From NCBI RefSeq assembly GCF_001267885.1, contig NZ_CP012382.1:5939001-6003000 (forward strand): 64,000 nt of DNA. Reading direction: 5' to 3'. Made by a program: the position numbers and the translations under genes. The notes below the pieces were generated by a model that ran no database searches, had not been told where the DNA came from, and saw only the letters and a program-made list of their open reading frames with translations. Positions 8,364-17,125 of the stretch are shown one piece after another. How positions within the stretch are numbered: the stretch's first letter is position 1; each line of letters begins with the position of its first letter. Source of the stretch: Streptomyces ambofaciens ATCC 23877. GTDB taxonomy: Bacteria; Actinomycetota; Actinomycetes; Streptomycetales; Streptomycetaceae.

Positions 8364-10928
8364 ATGGGACGCGGCAAGCTTCGGATCTACCTCGGCGCGG
8401 CGCCGGGCGTCGGCAAGACGTACGCCATGCTGTCCGAGGCGCACCGCCGCCTGGAGCGGGGCACCGACTGCGTCGTGGCCTTCGTGGAGCACCACGACAG
8501 GTCGCGCACGGAGGTCCTGCTGCACGGCCTGGAACAGGTGCCGCGCCGGCGGCTGACGCACCGCGGCGCGGTCTTCACGGAGCTGGACCTGGACGCGGTG
8601 CTGGCCAGGGCGCCCCGCGTGGCGCTGGTGGACGAACTCGCCCACACCAACGTCCCCGGTTCCCGCAACGCCAAGCGGTGGCAGGACGTGGAGGAACTGC
8701 TGGCCGCCGGCATCGACGTGATCTCGACCGTCAACATCCAGCACCTTGAGTCACTCGGTGACGTGGTGGAGTCGATCACGGGGGTACGGCAGCAGGAGAC
8801 CGTGCCGGACGAGGTGGTGCGACGGGCGGACCAGATCGAACTGGTCGACATGTCGCCGCAGGCGCTGCGCCGGCGCATGGCCCACGGCAACATCTACCAG
8901 CCGGACAAGGTCGACGCGGCCCTGTCCAACTACTTCCGCCCCGGCAACCTCACGGCCCTGCGGGAGCTCGCGCTGCTCTGGGTCGCCGACCGGGTCGACG
9001 AGTACCTCCAGCAGTACCGCAGCGAGCACCGGGTGTCGAGGATATGGGGCTCGCGCGAGCGCATCGTGGTCGGCCTGACCGGCGGCCCCGAGGGCCGGAC
9101 GCTGATACGGCGGGCCGCGCGCCTCGCGGAGAAGGGCGCCGGCGGCGAGGTACTGGCCGTGTACGTGGCCCGCAGCGACGGGCTGACCTCGGCCTCCCCC
9201 AAGGAGCTCGCGGTGCAGCGCACCCTGGTGGAGGACCTCGGCGGCACCTTCCACCACGTGCTCGGCGAGGACGTACCGGCCGCCCTGCTCGACTTCGCGC
9301 GCGGTGTCAACGCCACCCAGATCGTCCTGGGGTCCTCGCGCCGCAAGGCCTGGCAGTACGTCTTCGGCCCCGGCGTCGGCGCCACGGTCGCCCGCGAGTC
9401 CGGACCCGACCTGGACGTCCACATCGTGACCCACGAGGAGGTCGCCAAGGGCCGCGGGCTGCCGGTGGCCGGGGGAGTGCGGCTCGGCCGCTCCCGGATC
9501 GTCTGGGGCTGGTTCACGGGCCTCGGCGGACCGGTGCTGCTGACGCTGCTGCTGAACTCCGTCCACCTCGGGCTCGCCAACGACGTGCTGCTCTACCTGG
9601 CGCTGACCGTGGCCGCGGCCCTGCTCGGCGGGCTGTACCCGGCGCTCGCCTCGGCCGCCGTCGGATCGCTGCTGCTGAACTGGTTCTTCACGCCCCCGGT
9701 CGACCGGATCACCATCGCCGACCCCCGGAACATGCTGGCGCTGGCCATATTCGTGGGTGTCGCGCTCTCCGTGGCCTCCGTCGTCGACGTCGCCGCCCGC
9801 CGTACCCACCAGGCGGCCCGGCTGCGCGCCGAGTCCGAGATCCTCTCCTTCCTGGCCGGCGACGTGCTGCGCGGCGAGACCAGCCTGGAGACGCTGCTGG
9901 AGCGGGTCCGCGAGACCTTCGGCATGGAGTCGGCCGCCCTGCTGGAGCGGGCGGACGACGTGGCGCCCTGGACCTGCGCGGGCCGGGCAGGGACGGGTCC
10001 GCCGGTCCGGCGCCCGGAGGACGCGGACGTGGACATGCCGGTCGGGGACCACATGGCCCTCGCGCTGACCGGCCGGGTCCTGCCCGCCGAGGACCGGCGG
10101 GTGCTGGCCGCCTTCGCCGCCCAGGCCGCCGTCGTCCTGGACCGGCGGCGCCTGCGCGAGGAGGCCGACCGGGCCCGCGCCCTCGCCGAGGGCAACCGCA
10201 TCCGCACGGCGCTGCTGGCCGCCGTCAGCCACGACCTCCGTACCCCGCTCGCCGGGATCAAGGCGGCGGTCACCAGCCTCAGGTCCGACGACGTCGCCTG
10301 GTCCGAGGAGGACCAGGGGGAGCTGCTGGAGGGCATCGAGGAGGGCGCCGACCGCCTCGACAACCTCGTGGGCAACCTGCTCGACATGTCCCGCCTGCAG
10401 ACCGGCACGGTCACGCCGCTGATCCGGGAGATCGACGTCGACGAGGTCGTGCCGATGGCGCTCGGCGGGGTGCCCGAGGGGAGCGCCGAGCTGGACATCC
10501 CCGAGACCCTGCCGATGGTCGCGGTGGACGCCGGACTCCTGGAGCGGTCGATGGCCAACCTGGTGGAGAACGCCGTCAAGTACAGCCCCGCCGGACGCAC
10601 CGTCCTGGTGGCCGCCAGCGCCCTCGCCGACCGGGTCGAGGTACGGGTCGTCGACCGGGGGCCGGGCGTGCCGGACGACGCCAAGGACCGCATCTTCGAG
10701 CCCTTCCAGCGGTACGGCGACGCCCCGCGCGGCGCCGGGGTCGGCCTCGGCCTGGCCGTGGCCAGGGGCTTCGCCGAGGCGATGGGCGGGACCCTGAACG
10801 CCGAGGACACCCCCGGCGGTGGCCTCACCATGGTGCTCACCCTCCGCGCGGCGGGCTCCTCCCGCACCGCGACAGCGCCCTCCGTGGCACCGCACGCCAC
10901 CACCACAGAAAGGCAGGCCGCCCGATGA
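8364..10928 (+). CDS. kdpD: Sensor histidine kinase KdpD
   Basis: An 854-residue sensor kinase. The N-terminal KdpD domain (1-210) has Walker A GAAPGVGKT (11-19) and LVDELAHTN. A universal-stress-like domain follows (about 230-355), then a DUF4118 four-helix membrane region (about 385-490). A GAF-like linker precedes HisKA with SHDLRTPLAG (His near 623) and an HATPase with ENAVKYS and GVGLGLAVA. In E. coli KdpD senses low potassium and ionic stress. No kdpFABC genes are in the window, so its targets lie elsewhere. The stop overlaps the kdpE start (ATGA). The ATG at 8364 gives the family N-terminus MGRGKLRIYLG. Confidence 0.93.
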   Translation: MGRGKLRIYLGAAPGVGKTYAMLSEAHRRLERGTDCVVAFVEHHDRSRTEVLLHGLEQVPRRRLTHRGAVFTELDLDAVLARAPRVALVDELAHTNVPGSRNAKRWQDVEELLAAGIDVISTVNIQHLESLGDVVESITGVRQQETVPDEVVRRADQIELVDMSPQALRRRMAHGNIYQPDKVDAALSNYFRPGNLTALRELALLWVADRVDEYLQQYRSEHRVSRIWGSRERIVVGLTGGPEGRTLIRRAARLAEKGAGGEVLAVYVARSDGLTSASPKELAVQRTLVEDLGGTFHHVLGEDVPAALLDFARGVNATQIVLGSSRRKAWQYVFGPGVGATVARESGPDLDVHIVTHEEVAKGRGLPVAGGVRLGRSRIVWGWFTGLGGPVLLTLLLNSVHLGLANDVLLYLALTVAAALLGGLYPALASAAVGSLLLNWFFTPPVDRITIADPRNMLALAIFVGVALSVASVVDVAARRTHQAARLRAESEILSFLAGDVLRGETSLETLLERVRETFGMESAALLERADDVAPWTCAGRAGTGPPVRRPEDADVDMPVGDHMALALTGRVLPAEDRRVLAAFAAQAAVVLDRRRLREEADRARALAEGNRIRTALLAAVSHDLRTPLAGIKAAVTSLRSDDVAWSEEDQGELLEGIEEGADRLDNLVGNLLDMSRLQTGTVTPLIREIDVDEVVPMALGGVPEGSAELDIPETLPMVAVDAGLLERSMANLVENAVKYSPAGRTVLVAASALADRVEVRVVDRGPGVPDDAKDRIFEPFQRYGDAPRGAGVGLGLAVARGFAEAMGGTLNAEDTPGGGLTMVLTLRAAGSSRTATAPSVAPHATTTERQAAR

Positions 10929-11608
10929 CCAGGGTGCTCGTGATCGACGACGAACCGCAGATCGTGCGTGCCCTCGTGATCAACCTCAAGGCCCGGCACT
11001 ACGAGGTCGACGCCGCCCACGACGGCGCCACCGCCCTGCGGCTCGCCGCCGCCCGCCAGCCCGACGTGGTGGTGCTGGACCTGGGCCTGCCCGACATGGA
11101 CGGCGTCGAGGTGATCAGGGGCCTGCGCGGCTGGACCCGGGTGCCCATCCTGGTGCTGTCCGCCCGGCACGCCTCCGACGAGAAGGTCGAGGCGCTGGAC
11201 GCGGGGGCCGACGACTACGTCACCAAGCCCTTCGGCATGGACGAACTGCTGGCCCGGCTGCGGGCCGCCGTCCGCCGGGCCGAACCGGTCCCCGGCGACG
11301 TGGGCGACGTGGTCGTGGACACCGAGGAGTTCACCGTCGACCTGGCCGCGAAGAAGGTGCACCGGGCCGGGAAGGACGTACGGCTCACCCCCACCGAGTG
11401 GCATCTGCTGGAGGTGCTGGTGCGCAACACCGGGCGCCTGGTCAGCCAGAAGCAGCTGCTCCAGGAGGTGTGGGGGCCGTCCTACGGCACCGAGACGAAC
11501 TACCTGCGCGTGTACATGGCGCAACTGCGCCGCAAGCTGGAGGCGGACCCGGCGCACCCGCGGCACTTCGTCACGGAGCCCGGCATGGGGTACCGCTTCG
11601 AGAAGTGA
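10925..11608 (+). CDS. kdpE: Response regulator KdpE
   Basis: A 227-residue OmpR-family regulator. The receiver has D8/D9, phospho-acceptor D52 in VVVLDLGLPD and Lys in YVTKPFG. The winged-helix domain ends TEPGMGYRFEK. It overlaps kdpD by four bases, so the pair is translationally coupled. Partner genes for Kdp ATPase are not nearby. A TrkA pair and a KimA-like permease 2-6 kb downstream form a loose potassium-homeostasis neighbourhood. Confidence 0.93.
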   Translation: MTRVLVIDDEPQIVRALVINLKARHYEVDAAHDGATALRLAAARQPDVVVLDLGLPDMDGVEVIRGLRGWTRVPILVLSARHASDEKVEALDAGADDYVTKPFGMDELLARLRAAVRRAEPVPGDVGDVVVDTEEFTVDLAAKKVHRAGKDVRLTPTEWHLLEVLVRNTGRLVSQKQLLQEVWGPSYGTETNYLRVYMAQLRRKLEADPAHPRHFVTEPGMGYRFEK

Positions 11609-11670
11609 GCCTCGCGATACCGGTCCGGAGAGGGTGTCTGCCTGTCGGCGCGCCCCGGTACGCTTCAGAT

Positions 11671-12069
11671 ATGAGTGCTGCTCCGCGTTCCGACAAGCCG
11701 GTGGGCCGGTTCCGGCGCATGTTCGACCGGCTCTCCTCGTCCCAGGAGGACCTGGAGTCCGAGGAACTGCGCGAGGACGCCGACACCGCCGGCTGCACCC
11801 GTATCTGCGACTGCCAGGACCGGCAGATCGTCTCGGTTACTGGTACCTTGCGCACGGTCACCCTGCGCCCGCGTGCGGGCGTCCCCGCCCTGGAGGCCGA
11901 GCTGTTCGACGGCTCCGCCGCCCTGGACGTGGTGTGGCTGGGCAGACGCTCCATCGTGGGCATAGAGCCGGGGCGCAAGCTCATCGCATCGGGCCGGATC
12001 TCGATGAGCCGGGGCCGCCGGGTGCTCTTCAACCCGAAGTACGAACTGAGACCCCTCGGACGGGAGTAG
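11671..12069 (+). CDS. OB-fold nucleic-acid-binding protein
   Basis: A 132-residue protein. A charged N-terminus (1-45) with two Cys residues in CTRICDCQ is followed by an OB-fold (about 50-130): VSVTGTLRTVTLRPR, ALEAELFDGSAALDVVWLGRRSI, GRKLIASGRISMSRGRRVLFNPKYEL. This resembles actinobacterial OB-fold proteins related to RecG-wedge or tRNA anticodon-binding domains. The DUF3159 gene starts three bases later, so they are likely cotranscribed. The biochemical role is unknown. Confidence 0.75.
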   Translation: MSAAPRSDKPVGRFRRMFDRLSSSQEDLESEELREDADTAGCTRICDCQDRQIVSVTGTLRTVTLRPRAGVPALEAELFDGSAALDVVWLGRRSIVGIEPGRKLIASGRISMSRGRRVLFNPKYELRPLGRE

Positions 12070-12072
12070 CCG

Positions 12073-12852
12073 GTGACGTCGCTCGACAAGCCGACCGAAG
12101 AGACGGAAGCGGACGACGCCCGGGCGGTGACGGAGGCCGCGCTGTTCGAAGCGTTCGGCGGCGTGCGGGGCATGATCGAGACGGTCCTGCCGGGTCTGCT
12201 CTTCGTCACGATCTTCACGCTCAACAACGACCTGCACATGTCGGCGATCGCGGCGCTCGCCGTGTCGCTGGTGCTGGTCGTGGTCCGGCTGGTGATGAAG
12301 GACACCGTCAAGCACGCCTTCAGCGGGGTCTTCGGCGTCGCCTTCGGCGTGGTCTTCGCGATGATGACCGACAACGCCAAGAACTTCTACTTGCCGGGCA
12401 TGATGTACACGCTGGGCCTGGCCCTCGCCTACATCGTGACCGCGCTGGCCGGTGTCCCGCTGATCGGACTGATCCTCGGCCCGGTCTTCAAGGAGAACCT
12501 CTCCTGGCGCACCCGCAACCCGGGCCGCAAGAAGGCGTACACGAAGGCCAGCTACGCCTGGGGCCTGATCCTGCTCGCCAAGAGCGCGATCCTCTTCCCG
12601 CTGTACTGGTGGGCGGACACCGAGCAGCTCGGCTGGGTGCTGGTCACCCTGAAGATCCCGCCGTTCCTGCTCGCGGTCTGGCTGACCTGGGTCTTCCTCG
12701 CGAAGGCGCCGGCGCCCATCGACGTGTTCGCGGAGATGGAGGCGGCGGAGCAGGCCGAGAAGGAACGCGAGGAGCGGGCGAAGGTCGAGCGCGAGGCACT
12801 GGGCGGCGACGCCGTGGACCCCGCGCAGAGCGGCAGGCACCGCAAGGGCTGA
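12073..12852 (+). CDS. DUF3159 family membrane protein
   Basis: A 259-residue integral membrane protein. Hydrophobic segments lie near residues 40-60, 62-78, 85-105, 112-135 and 195-220. The family-typical start AALFEAFGGVRGMIETVLPGLLF and NPGRKKAYTKASYAWG are present. The C-terminal 40 residues form a charged helix. DUF3159 proteins are actinobacterial, about 200-260 residues long, and probably transport-related, but the function is not established. The GTG start lies three bases after the OB-fold gene. Confidence 0.85.
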   Translation: MTSLDKPTEETEADDARAVTEAALFEAFGGVRGMIETVLPGLLFVTIFTLNNDLHMSAIAALAVSLVLVVVRLVMKDTVKHAFSGVFGVAFGVVFAMMTDNAKNFYLPGMMYTLGLALAYIVTALAGVPLIGLILGPVFKENLSWRTRNPGRKKAYTKASYAWGLILLAKSAILFPLYWWADTEQLGWVLVTLKIPPFLLAVWLTWVFLAKAPAPIDVFAEMEAAEQAEKEREERAKVEREALGGDAVDPAQSGRHRKG

Positions 12853-12984
12853 TCGCGCCGACGGACATGGCGGTCGCGCCGACGACTGACGGCGGTCCCG
12901 CCGACGAATGGCAGCGCTCGCGCCGATGGCTGACAGCGGTCGCGCTGACGGCGGTCGCGCTCGCTGGTGGCTCACGACGCCGGA

Positions 12985-13032
12985 TACGGCGGTGGGGGCG
13001 CCCGGAGATCTCCGGGCGCCCCCACCGCCGTA
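12985..13032. terminator. 48-bp perfect palindrome between convergent genes
   Basis: The 24-base arms (12985-13008 and 13009-13032) are perfectly complementary with no spacer. In RNA this would fold into a stem of about 22 bp, suitable as a bidirectional terminator for the DUF3159 gene (+) and the TrkA gene (-). Upstream, 12853-12965 carries degenerate repeats of GCGGTCGCGC-GACG words. Confidence 0.85.
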
Positions 13033-13051
13033 CCGTGGGCTCTCTCCCCGC

Positions 13052-13729
13052 TCAGCGCGCGGCGTCGCTCCGCCGCGCCGACAGCAGGTCCTCCAGCTGC
13101 TCCTCACGGGCCTGTGCCGCCACGAACAGCAGTTCGTCGCCCGCCTCCAGCGAGTCCTCCCGCGACGGGGTGAGGACCCGGGTGCCGCGGATGATCGTGA
13201 CCAGCGAGGTGTCCTCGGGCCACTCGACGTCGCCGACCTGGGTGCCGGCCAGCGCCGACTCCTCCGGCAGCGTCAGCTCCACCAGGTTGGCGTCGCCGTG
13301 GCTGAAGCGCAGCAGCCGGACCAGATCGCCGACGCTCACCGCCTCCTCGACCAGGGCCGACATCAGCCGCGGGGTGGAGACGGCGACGTCCACCCCCCAG
13401 GACTCGTTGAACAGCCACTCGTTCTTCGGGTTGTTCACCCGGGCGACGACCCGCGGAACGCCGTACTCCGTCTTGGCCAGCAGGGAGACGACCAGGTTGA
13501 CCTTGTCGTCTCCCGTCGCGGCGATGACGACGTTGCAGCGCTGGAGCGCCGCCTCGTCCAGGGACGTGATCTCGCACGCGTCGGCGAGCAGCCACTCCGC
13601 CATCGGGACGCGCTCGACCGAGATCGCGGTCGGCGCCTTGTCGATGAGCAGGACCTCGTGGCCGTTCTCCAGCAGCTCGCCCGCGATCGAACGGCCGACC
13701 GCACCGGCTCCGGCAATGGCGACCCTCAT
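13052..13729 (-). CDS. TrkA-type potassium channel/transporter regulatory subunit (second of pair)
   Basis: A 225-residue protein. An N-terminal RCK/TrkA-N Rossmann domain has GAGAVGRSIA and acidic LLIDKAP at the end of beta2 (NAD(H) or nucleotide binding). A TrkA-C domain follows (about 140-220). The family gates potassium transport subunits. It overlaps the preceding TrkA gene by one base (TGATG), giving a two-gene minus-strand operon. A permease of the KimA/APC type is divergently encoded 1.3 kb away, a likely partner by context. Confidence 0.88.
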   Translation of the reverse strand: MRVAIAGAGAVGRSIAGELLENGHEVLLIDKAPTAISVERVPMAEWLLADACEITSLDEAALQRCNVVIAATGDDKVNLVVSLLAKTEYGVPRVVARVNNPKNEWLFNESWGVDVAVSTPRLMSALVEEAVSVGDLVRLLRFSHGDANLVELTLPEESALAGTQVGDVEWPEDTSLVTIIRGTRVLTPSREDSLEAGDELLFVAAQAREEQLEDLLSARRSDAAR

Positions 13730-14400
13730 CAGTGACCGCCCTCCTCTTCGGGACCCTTGGCGAACGCCGCCTCGACCTTGTGGACCTCGTCGGTGCGCAT
13801 CATCACGTGCACCAGGTCCCCCTCCTGCAACACGGTCTGCGAGGTGGGCACGATGGCCTCCCCGAGCCGGGTGAGGAACGCCACCCGTACCCCGGTCTCC
13901 TCCTGGAGCCGGCTGATCCGGTGGCCGACCCAGGACGCGGAGGTGTGCACCTCGGCGAGCTGGACCCCGCCGGTGGGGTCGCGCCACAGCGGCTCGGCGC
14001 CCGAGGGGAGCAGCCGGCGCAGCATCTGGTCGGCCGTCCAGCGCACCGTGGCGACCGTCGGGATGCCCAGGCGCTGGTAGACCTCGGCGCGGCGAGGGTC
14101 GTAGATGCGGGCGGCGACGTTCTCCACGCCGAACATCTCGCGGGCCACGCGGGCGGCGATGATGTTGGAGTTGTCACCGCTGGAGACGGCCGCGAAGGCG
14201 CCGGCCTCCTCGATGCCCGCCTCGCGCAGGGTGTCCTGGTCGAAGCCGATACCGGTGACCCGCCGACCGCCGAACGTGGAACCGAGACGACGGAACGCGG
14301 TGGGGTCCTGGTCGATCACGGCGACCGTGTGCCCCTGCTGTTCCAGGGTCTGCGCGAGGGCGGAGCCCACGCGCCCGCAGCCCATGATGACGATGTGCAT
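13729..14400 (-). CDS. TrkA-type potassium regulatory subunit (first of pair)
   Basis: A 223-residue RCK protein starting MHIVIMGCGRVGSALA, with the glycine-rich dinucleotide motif GCGRVG and VAVIDQDPTAF, then a TrkA-C domain from about 140. It is paired and translationally coupled with the following TrkA gene. Tandem TrkA genes are common in Streptomyces and may form a hetero-octameric ring. The start fits the family, though no strong Shine-Dalgarno sequence is obvious. Confidence 0.88.
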   Translation of the reverse strand: MHIVIMGCGRVGSALAQTLEQQGHTVAVIDQDPTAFRRLGSTFGGRRVTGIGFDQDTLREAGIEEAGAFAAVSSGDNSNIIAARVAREMFGVENVAARIYDPRRAEVYQRLGIPTVATVRWTADQMLRRLLPSGAEPLWRDPTGGVQLAEVHTSASWVGHRISRLQEETGVRVAFLTRLGEAIVPTSQTVLQEGDLVHVMMRTDEVHKVEAAFAKGPEEEGGH

Positions 14401-14664
14401 CGCCTCACACCCCGCTTCCTGCGGGCTGCCCGCCGGCCTGTGTGGATGTCCTGCTCATGTCTCTCTTTCGGCTCGCCTGGCGACACGTCGCGGCCAGAGT
14501 GCGGGCCGCAGGGGACATCATGCCGGTGGGCAGCGACACCGGACCCTCTCGGGGCCCGGGAAGCCGGATTCCCCCGCTCGGGAAGCCGGATCCCCCCTCC
14601 GGGAGGACCGGGTTCCTGCCCGCACCCAACGTAGTGGCAAGCCTGCGGAGCCCGCAGCGCCGTC
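14401..14664. other. Intergenic region upstream of the TrkA pair
   Basis: No gene is supported here. It contains a short imperfect direct repeat, GGGAAGCCGGAT followed by a C run, at about 14559-14602. It must hold the promoter for the minus-strand TrkA operon, but no clear -35/-10 boxes can be picked. Confidence 0.3.
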
Positions 14665-14778
14665 TCAGCCCCCGGCGGAGGATCTCCGTCGGCCGATGCT
14701 GCGGATGCTGGCGACTGTCAGGAATCCGAGGCCGACGAGCGTGGCGGCGCCGCCGATCAGCTCTGCGCTCACGTGCAT
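14665..14778 (-). CDS. 37-residue single-span membrane protein
   Basis: Starting from the ATG at 14778, which has GGGAGG six bases upstream, the product is MHVSAELIGGAATLVGLGFL and onward: one hydrophobic helix (about 6-26) and a basic tail RSIGRRRSSAGG. A longer in-frame start at 14850 would add a Pro-rich extension without a ribosome binding site and is less likely. Small one-helix proteins of this type are common and unannotated in Streptomyces; the function is unknown. Confidence 0.5.
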   Translation of the reverse strand: MHVSAELIGGAATLVGLGFLTVASIRSIGRRRSSAGG

Positions 14779-14968
14779 GGGACCTCCCGGGCGCGGCGAC
14801 GGCCGCGCGATCGACGGCAACGGGGCGGGGTTCGTCATATAGGCAGCCATATAGACACGCGGATTCCGCGACCTACGGAATCCGCAGCCGCACCGCCCCC
14901 GAATTCACCCGTAGGGCAGACGGTGGGGCGATCGGGGGTGGCGGGTGGGCGGGCGCTCGTTCGAACGC

Positions 14969-14975
14969 TTACGAT
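14969..14975 (+). promoter_or_regulatory. Possible -10 element of a near-leaderless permease transcript
   Basis: TTACGAT at 14969-14975 resembles a -10 box and ends nine bases before the GTG at 14984. That would give a leaderless or nearly leaderless mRNA. No good -35 hexamer is visible, so this is weak. Confidence 0.25.
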
Positions 14976-14983
14976 CCTCTGTT

Positions 14984-17047
14984 GTGTCCAAACTGACCGA
15001 CGTGCCCAAACGGATTCTGATCGGGCGCGCACTGCGCAGCGACCGGCTGGGGGAAACGCTCCTGCCGAAGCGCATCGCCCTCCCCGTCTTCGCCTCCGAC
15101 CCGCTCTCCTCCGTGGCGTACGCGCCCGGCGAGGTGCTGCTGGTCCTGTCCATCGCGGGCGTGTCGGCGTACCACTTCAGCCCCTGGATCGCCGTCGCGG
15201 TCGTCGTGCTGATGTTCACCGTGGTCGCCTCCTACCGGCAGAACGTGCACGCCTATCCGAGCGGCGGCGGCGACTACGAGGTGGCGAACACCAACCTCGG
15301 TCCCAAGGCCGGCCTGACGGTGGCCAGTGCCCTGCTGGTCGACTACGTCCTGACCGTCGCCGTCTCCATCTCCTCCGGCATCGAGAACCTCGGCTCCGCG
15401 GTCCCCTTCGTCGTCGAGCACAAGGTCCTCTGCGCGGTCGGCGTCATCCTGCTGCTGACGCTGATGAACCTGCGCGGGGTCAAGGAGTCGGGCAGTCTGT
15501 TCGCGATCCCGACGTACGTCTTCGTCGCGGGCGTCTTCATCATGATCGCGTGGGGCGCCTTCCGGGGCCTGGTGCTCGACGACACCATGCGCGCGCCGAC
15601 GGCGGACTACGAGATCAAACCGGAGCACGGCGGGCTGGCCGGCTTCGCCCTGGTCTTCCTCCTCCTGCGGGCCTTCTCCTCCGGCTGCGCCGCGCTCACC
15701 GGCGTCGAGGCGATCTCCAACGGCGTCCCGGCCTTCCGCAAGCCCAAGTCGAAGAACGCGGGGAACACCCTGGCGCTGATGGGCCTGCTCGCCGTCACCA
15801 TGTTCTGCGGCATCATCGCGCTGGCCTCCGCCACCGACGTGCGCATGTCCGAGAACCCCGCCAAGGACCTCTTCCACGACGGCGTCCCGCTCGGCGCGGA
15901 CTACGTCCAGCACCCGGTGATCTCGCAGGTCGCCGAGGCCGTGTTCGGCGAGGGCAGTTTCCTGTTCATCGTCCTGGCCGCGGCCACCGCCCTGGTCCTC
16001 TTCCTCGCCGCGAACACCGCCTACAACGGCTTCCCGCTGCTCGGCTCGATCCTCGCCCAGGACCGCTACCTGCCGCGCCAGCTGCACACCCGCGGCGACC
16101 GCCTGGCCTTCTCCAACGGCATCGTGCTCCTCGCCGGCGCGGCCATGCTGCTGGTCTTCATCTACGGCGCCGACTCGACCCGGCTGATCCAGCTGTACAT
16201 CGTCGGCGTGTTCGTCTCCTTCACGCTCAGCCAGATCGGCATGGTCCGGCACTGGAACCGCCACCTGGCCGCCGAGCGCGACCAGGCCAAGCGCCGCCAC
16301 ATGCACCGCTCCCGCGCGATCAACGCCTTCGGCGCCTTCTTCACCGGGCTGGTGCTCGTCGTCGTCCTGGCCACGAAGTTCACCCACGGCGCCTGGGTCG
16401 CCCTGCTCGGCATGTGCATCTTCTTCGCGACGATGACGGCGATCCGCAAGCACTACGACCGCGTCGCCGAGGAGATCGCCGCGCCCGAGGATCCCGAGGA
16501 GGCGCAGAGCGACGACATGGTGCGCCCGTCCCGCGTCCACTCCGTCGTCCTGATCTCCAAGATCCACCGCCCCACCCTGCGGGCCCTCGCCTACGCCAAG
16601 CTCATGCGTTCCGACTCCCTGGAGGCGCTCAGCGTCAACGTCGACCCGGAGGAGACCAAGGCGCTGCGCGAGGAGTGGGAGCGGCGCGGGATCGCCGTAC
16701 CGCTCAAGGTCCTGGACTCCCCGTACCGCGAGATCACCCGCCCGGTCATCGAGTACGTCAAGAGCCTGCGCAAGGAGTCCCCGCGCGACGCGGTCTCGGT
16801 CATCATCCCCGAGTACGTGGTCGGCCACTGGTACGAGCACCTGCTGCACAACCAGAGCGCACTGCGCCTCAAGGGCCGCCTGCTCTTCACACCGGGCGTC
16901 ATGGTCACCTCCGTGCCCTACCAGCTCCAGTCGTCCGAGGCGGCCAAGCGCCGGGCCCGCAAGCGGGCGGACTGGAACGCGCCCGGTGCGGTCCGGCGCG
17001 GTCCGGCCCATCACGACCGGGCGAAGGACTCCTCTTCGTCGAAGTAG
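14984..17047 (+). CDS. APC-family permease, KimA/YdaO-like
   Basis: A 687-residue protein. About 12 membrane helices (about 30-480) begin with the APC-type VFASDPLSSVAYAPGEVL and YPSGGGDYEVAN segments. A soluble C-terminal domain of about 180 residues follows, with HSVVLISKIHRPTLRALAYA resembling universal-stress folds. This layout is that of KimA-like high-affinity potassium importers, though amino-acid permeases of the same superfamily cannot be excluded. The divergent TrkA pair supports a potassium role. The GTG at 14984 is chosen because the protein then begins MSKLTDVPKR; there is almost no leader. Confidence 0.82.
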   Translation: MSKLTDVPKRILIGRALRSDRLGETLLPKRIALPVFASDPLSSVAYAPGEVLLVLSIAGVSAYHFSPWIAVAVVVLMFTVVASYRQNVHAYPSGGGDYEVANTNLGPKAGLTVASALLVDYVLTVAVSISSGIENLGSAVPFVVEHKVLCAVGVILLLTLMNLRGVKESGSLFAIPTYVFVAGVFIMIAWGAFRGLVLDDTMRAPTADYEIKPEHGGLAGFALVFLLLRAFSSGCAALTGVEAISNGVPAFRKPKSKNAGNTLALMGLLAVTMFCGIIALASATDVRMSENPAKDLFHDGVPLGADYVQHPVISQVAEAVFGEGSFLFIVLAAATALVLFLAANTAYNGFPLLGSILAQDRYLPRQLHTRGDRLAFSNGIVLLAGAAMLLVFIYGADSTRLIQLYIVGVFVSFTLSQIGMVRHWNRHLAAERDQAKRRHMHRSRAINAFGAFFTGLVLVVVLATKFTHGAWVALLGMCIFFATMTAIRKHYDRVAEEIAAPEDPEEAQSDDMVRPSRVHSVVLISKIHRPTLRALAYAKLMRSDSLEALSVNVDPEETKALREEWERRGIAVPLKVLDSPYREITRPVIEYVKSLRKESPRDAVSVIIPEYVVGHWYEHLLHNQSALRLKGRLLFTPGVMVTSVPYQLQSSEAAKRRARKRADWNAPGAVRRGPAHHDRAKDSSSSK

Positions 17048-17125
17048 ACTGGACGGCTGTTGTCCTTCGGCGTTCGCCCTCCGGCGTCCGTCACCGTCGT
17101 CACCGTTCTCTGGAGTCACCCCGCC

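Noticed and set aside
8751..10895. A long antisense frame over kdpD
   Set aside because: Same GC-skew shadow effect; low-complexity Arg/Gly/His composition and no family pattern.
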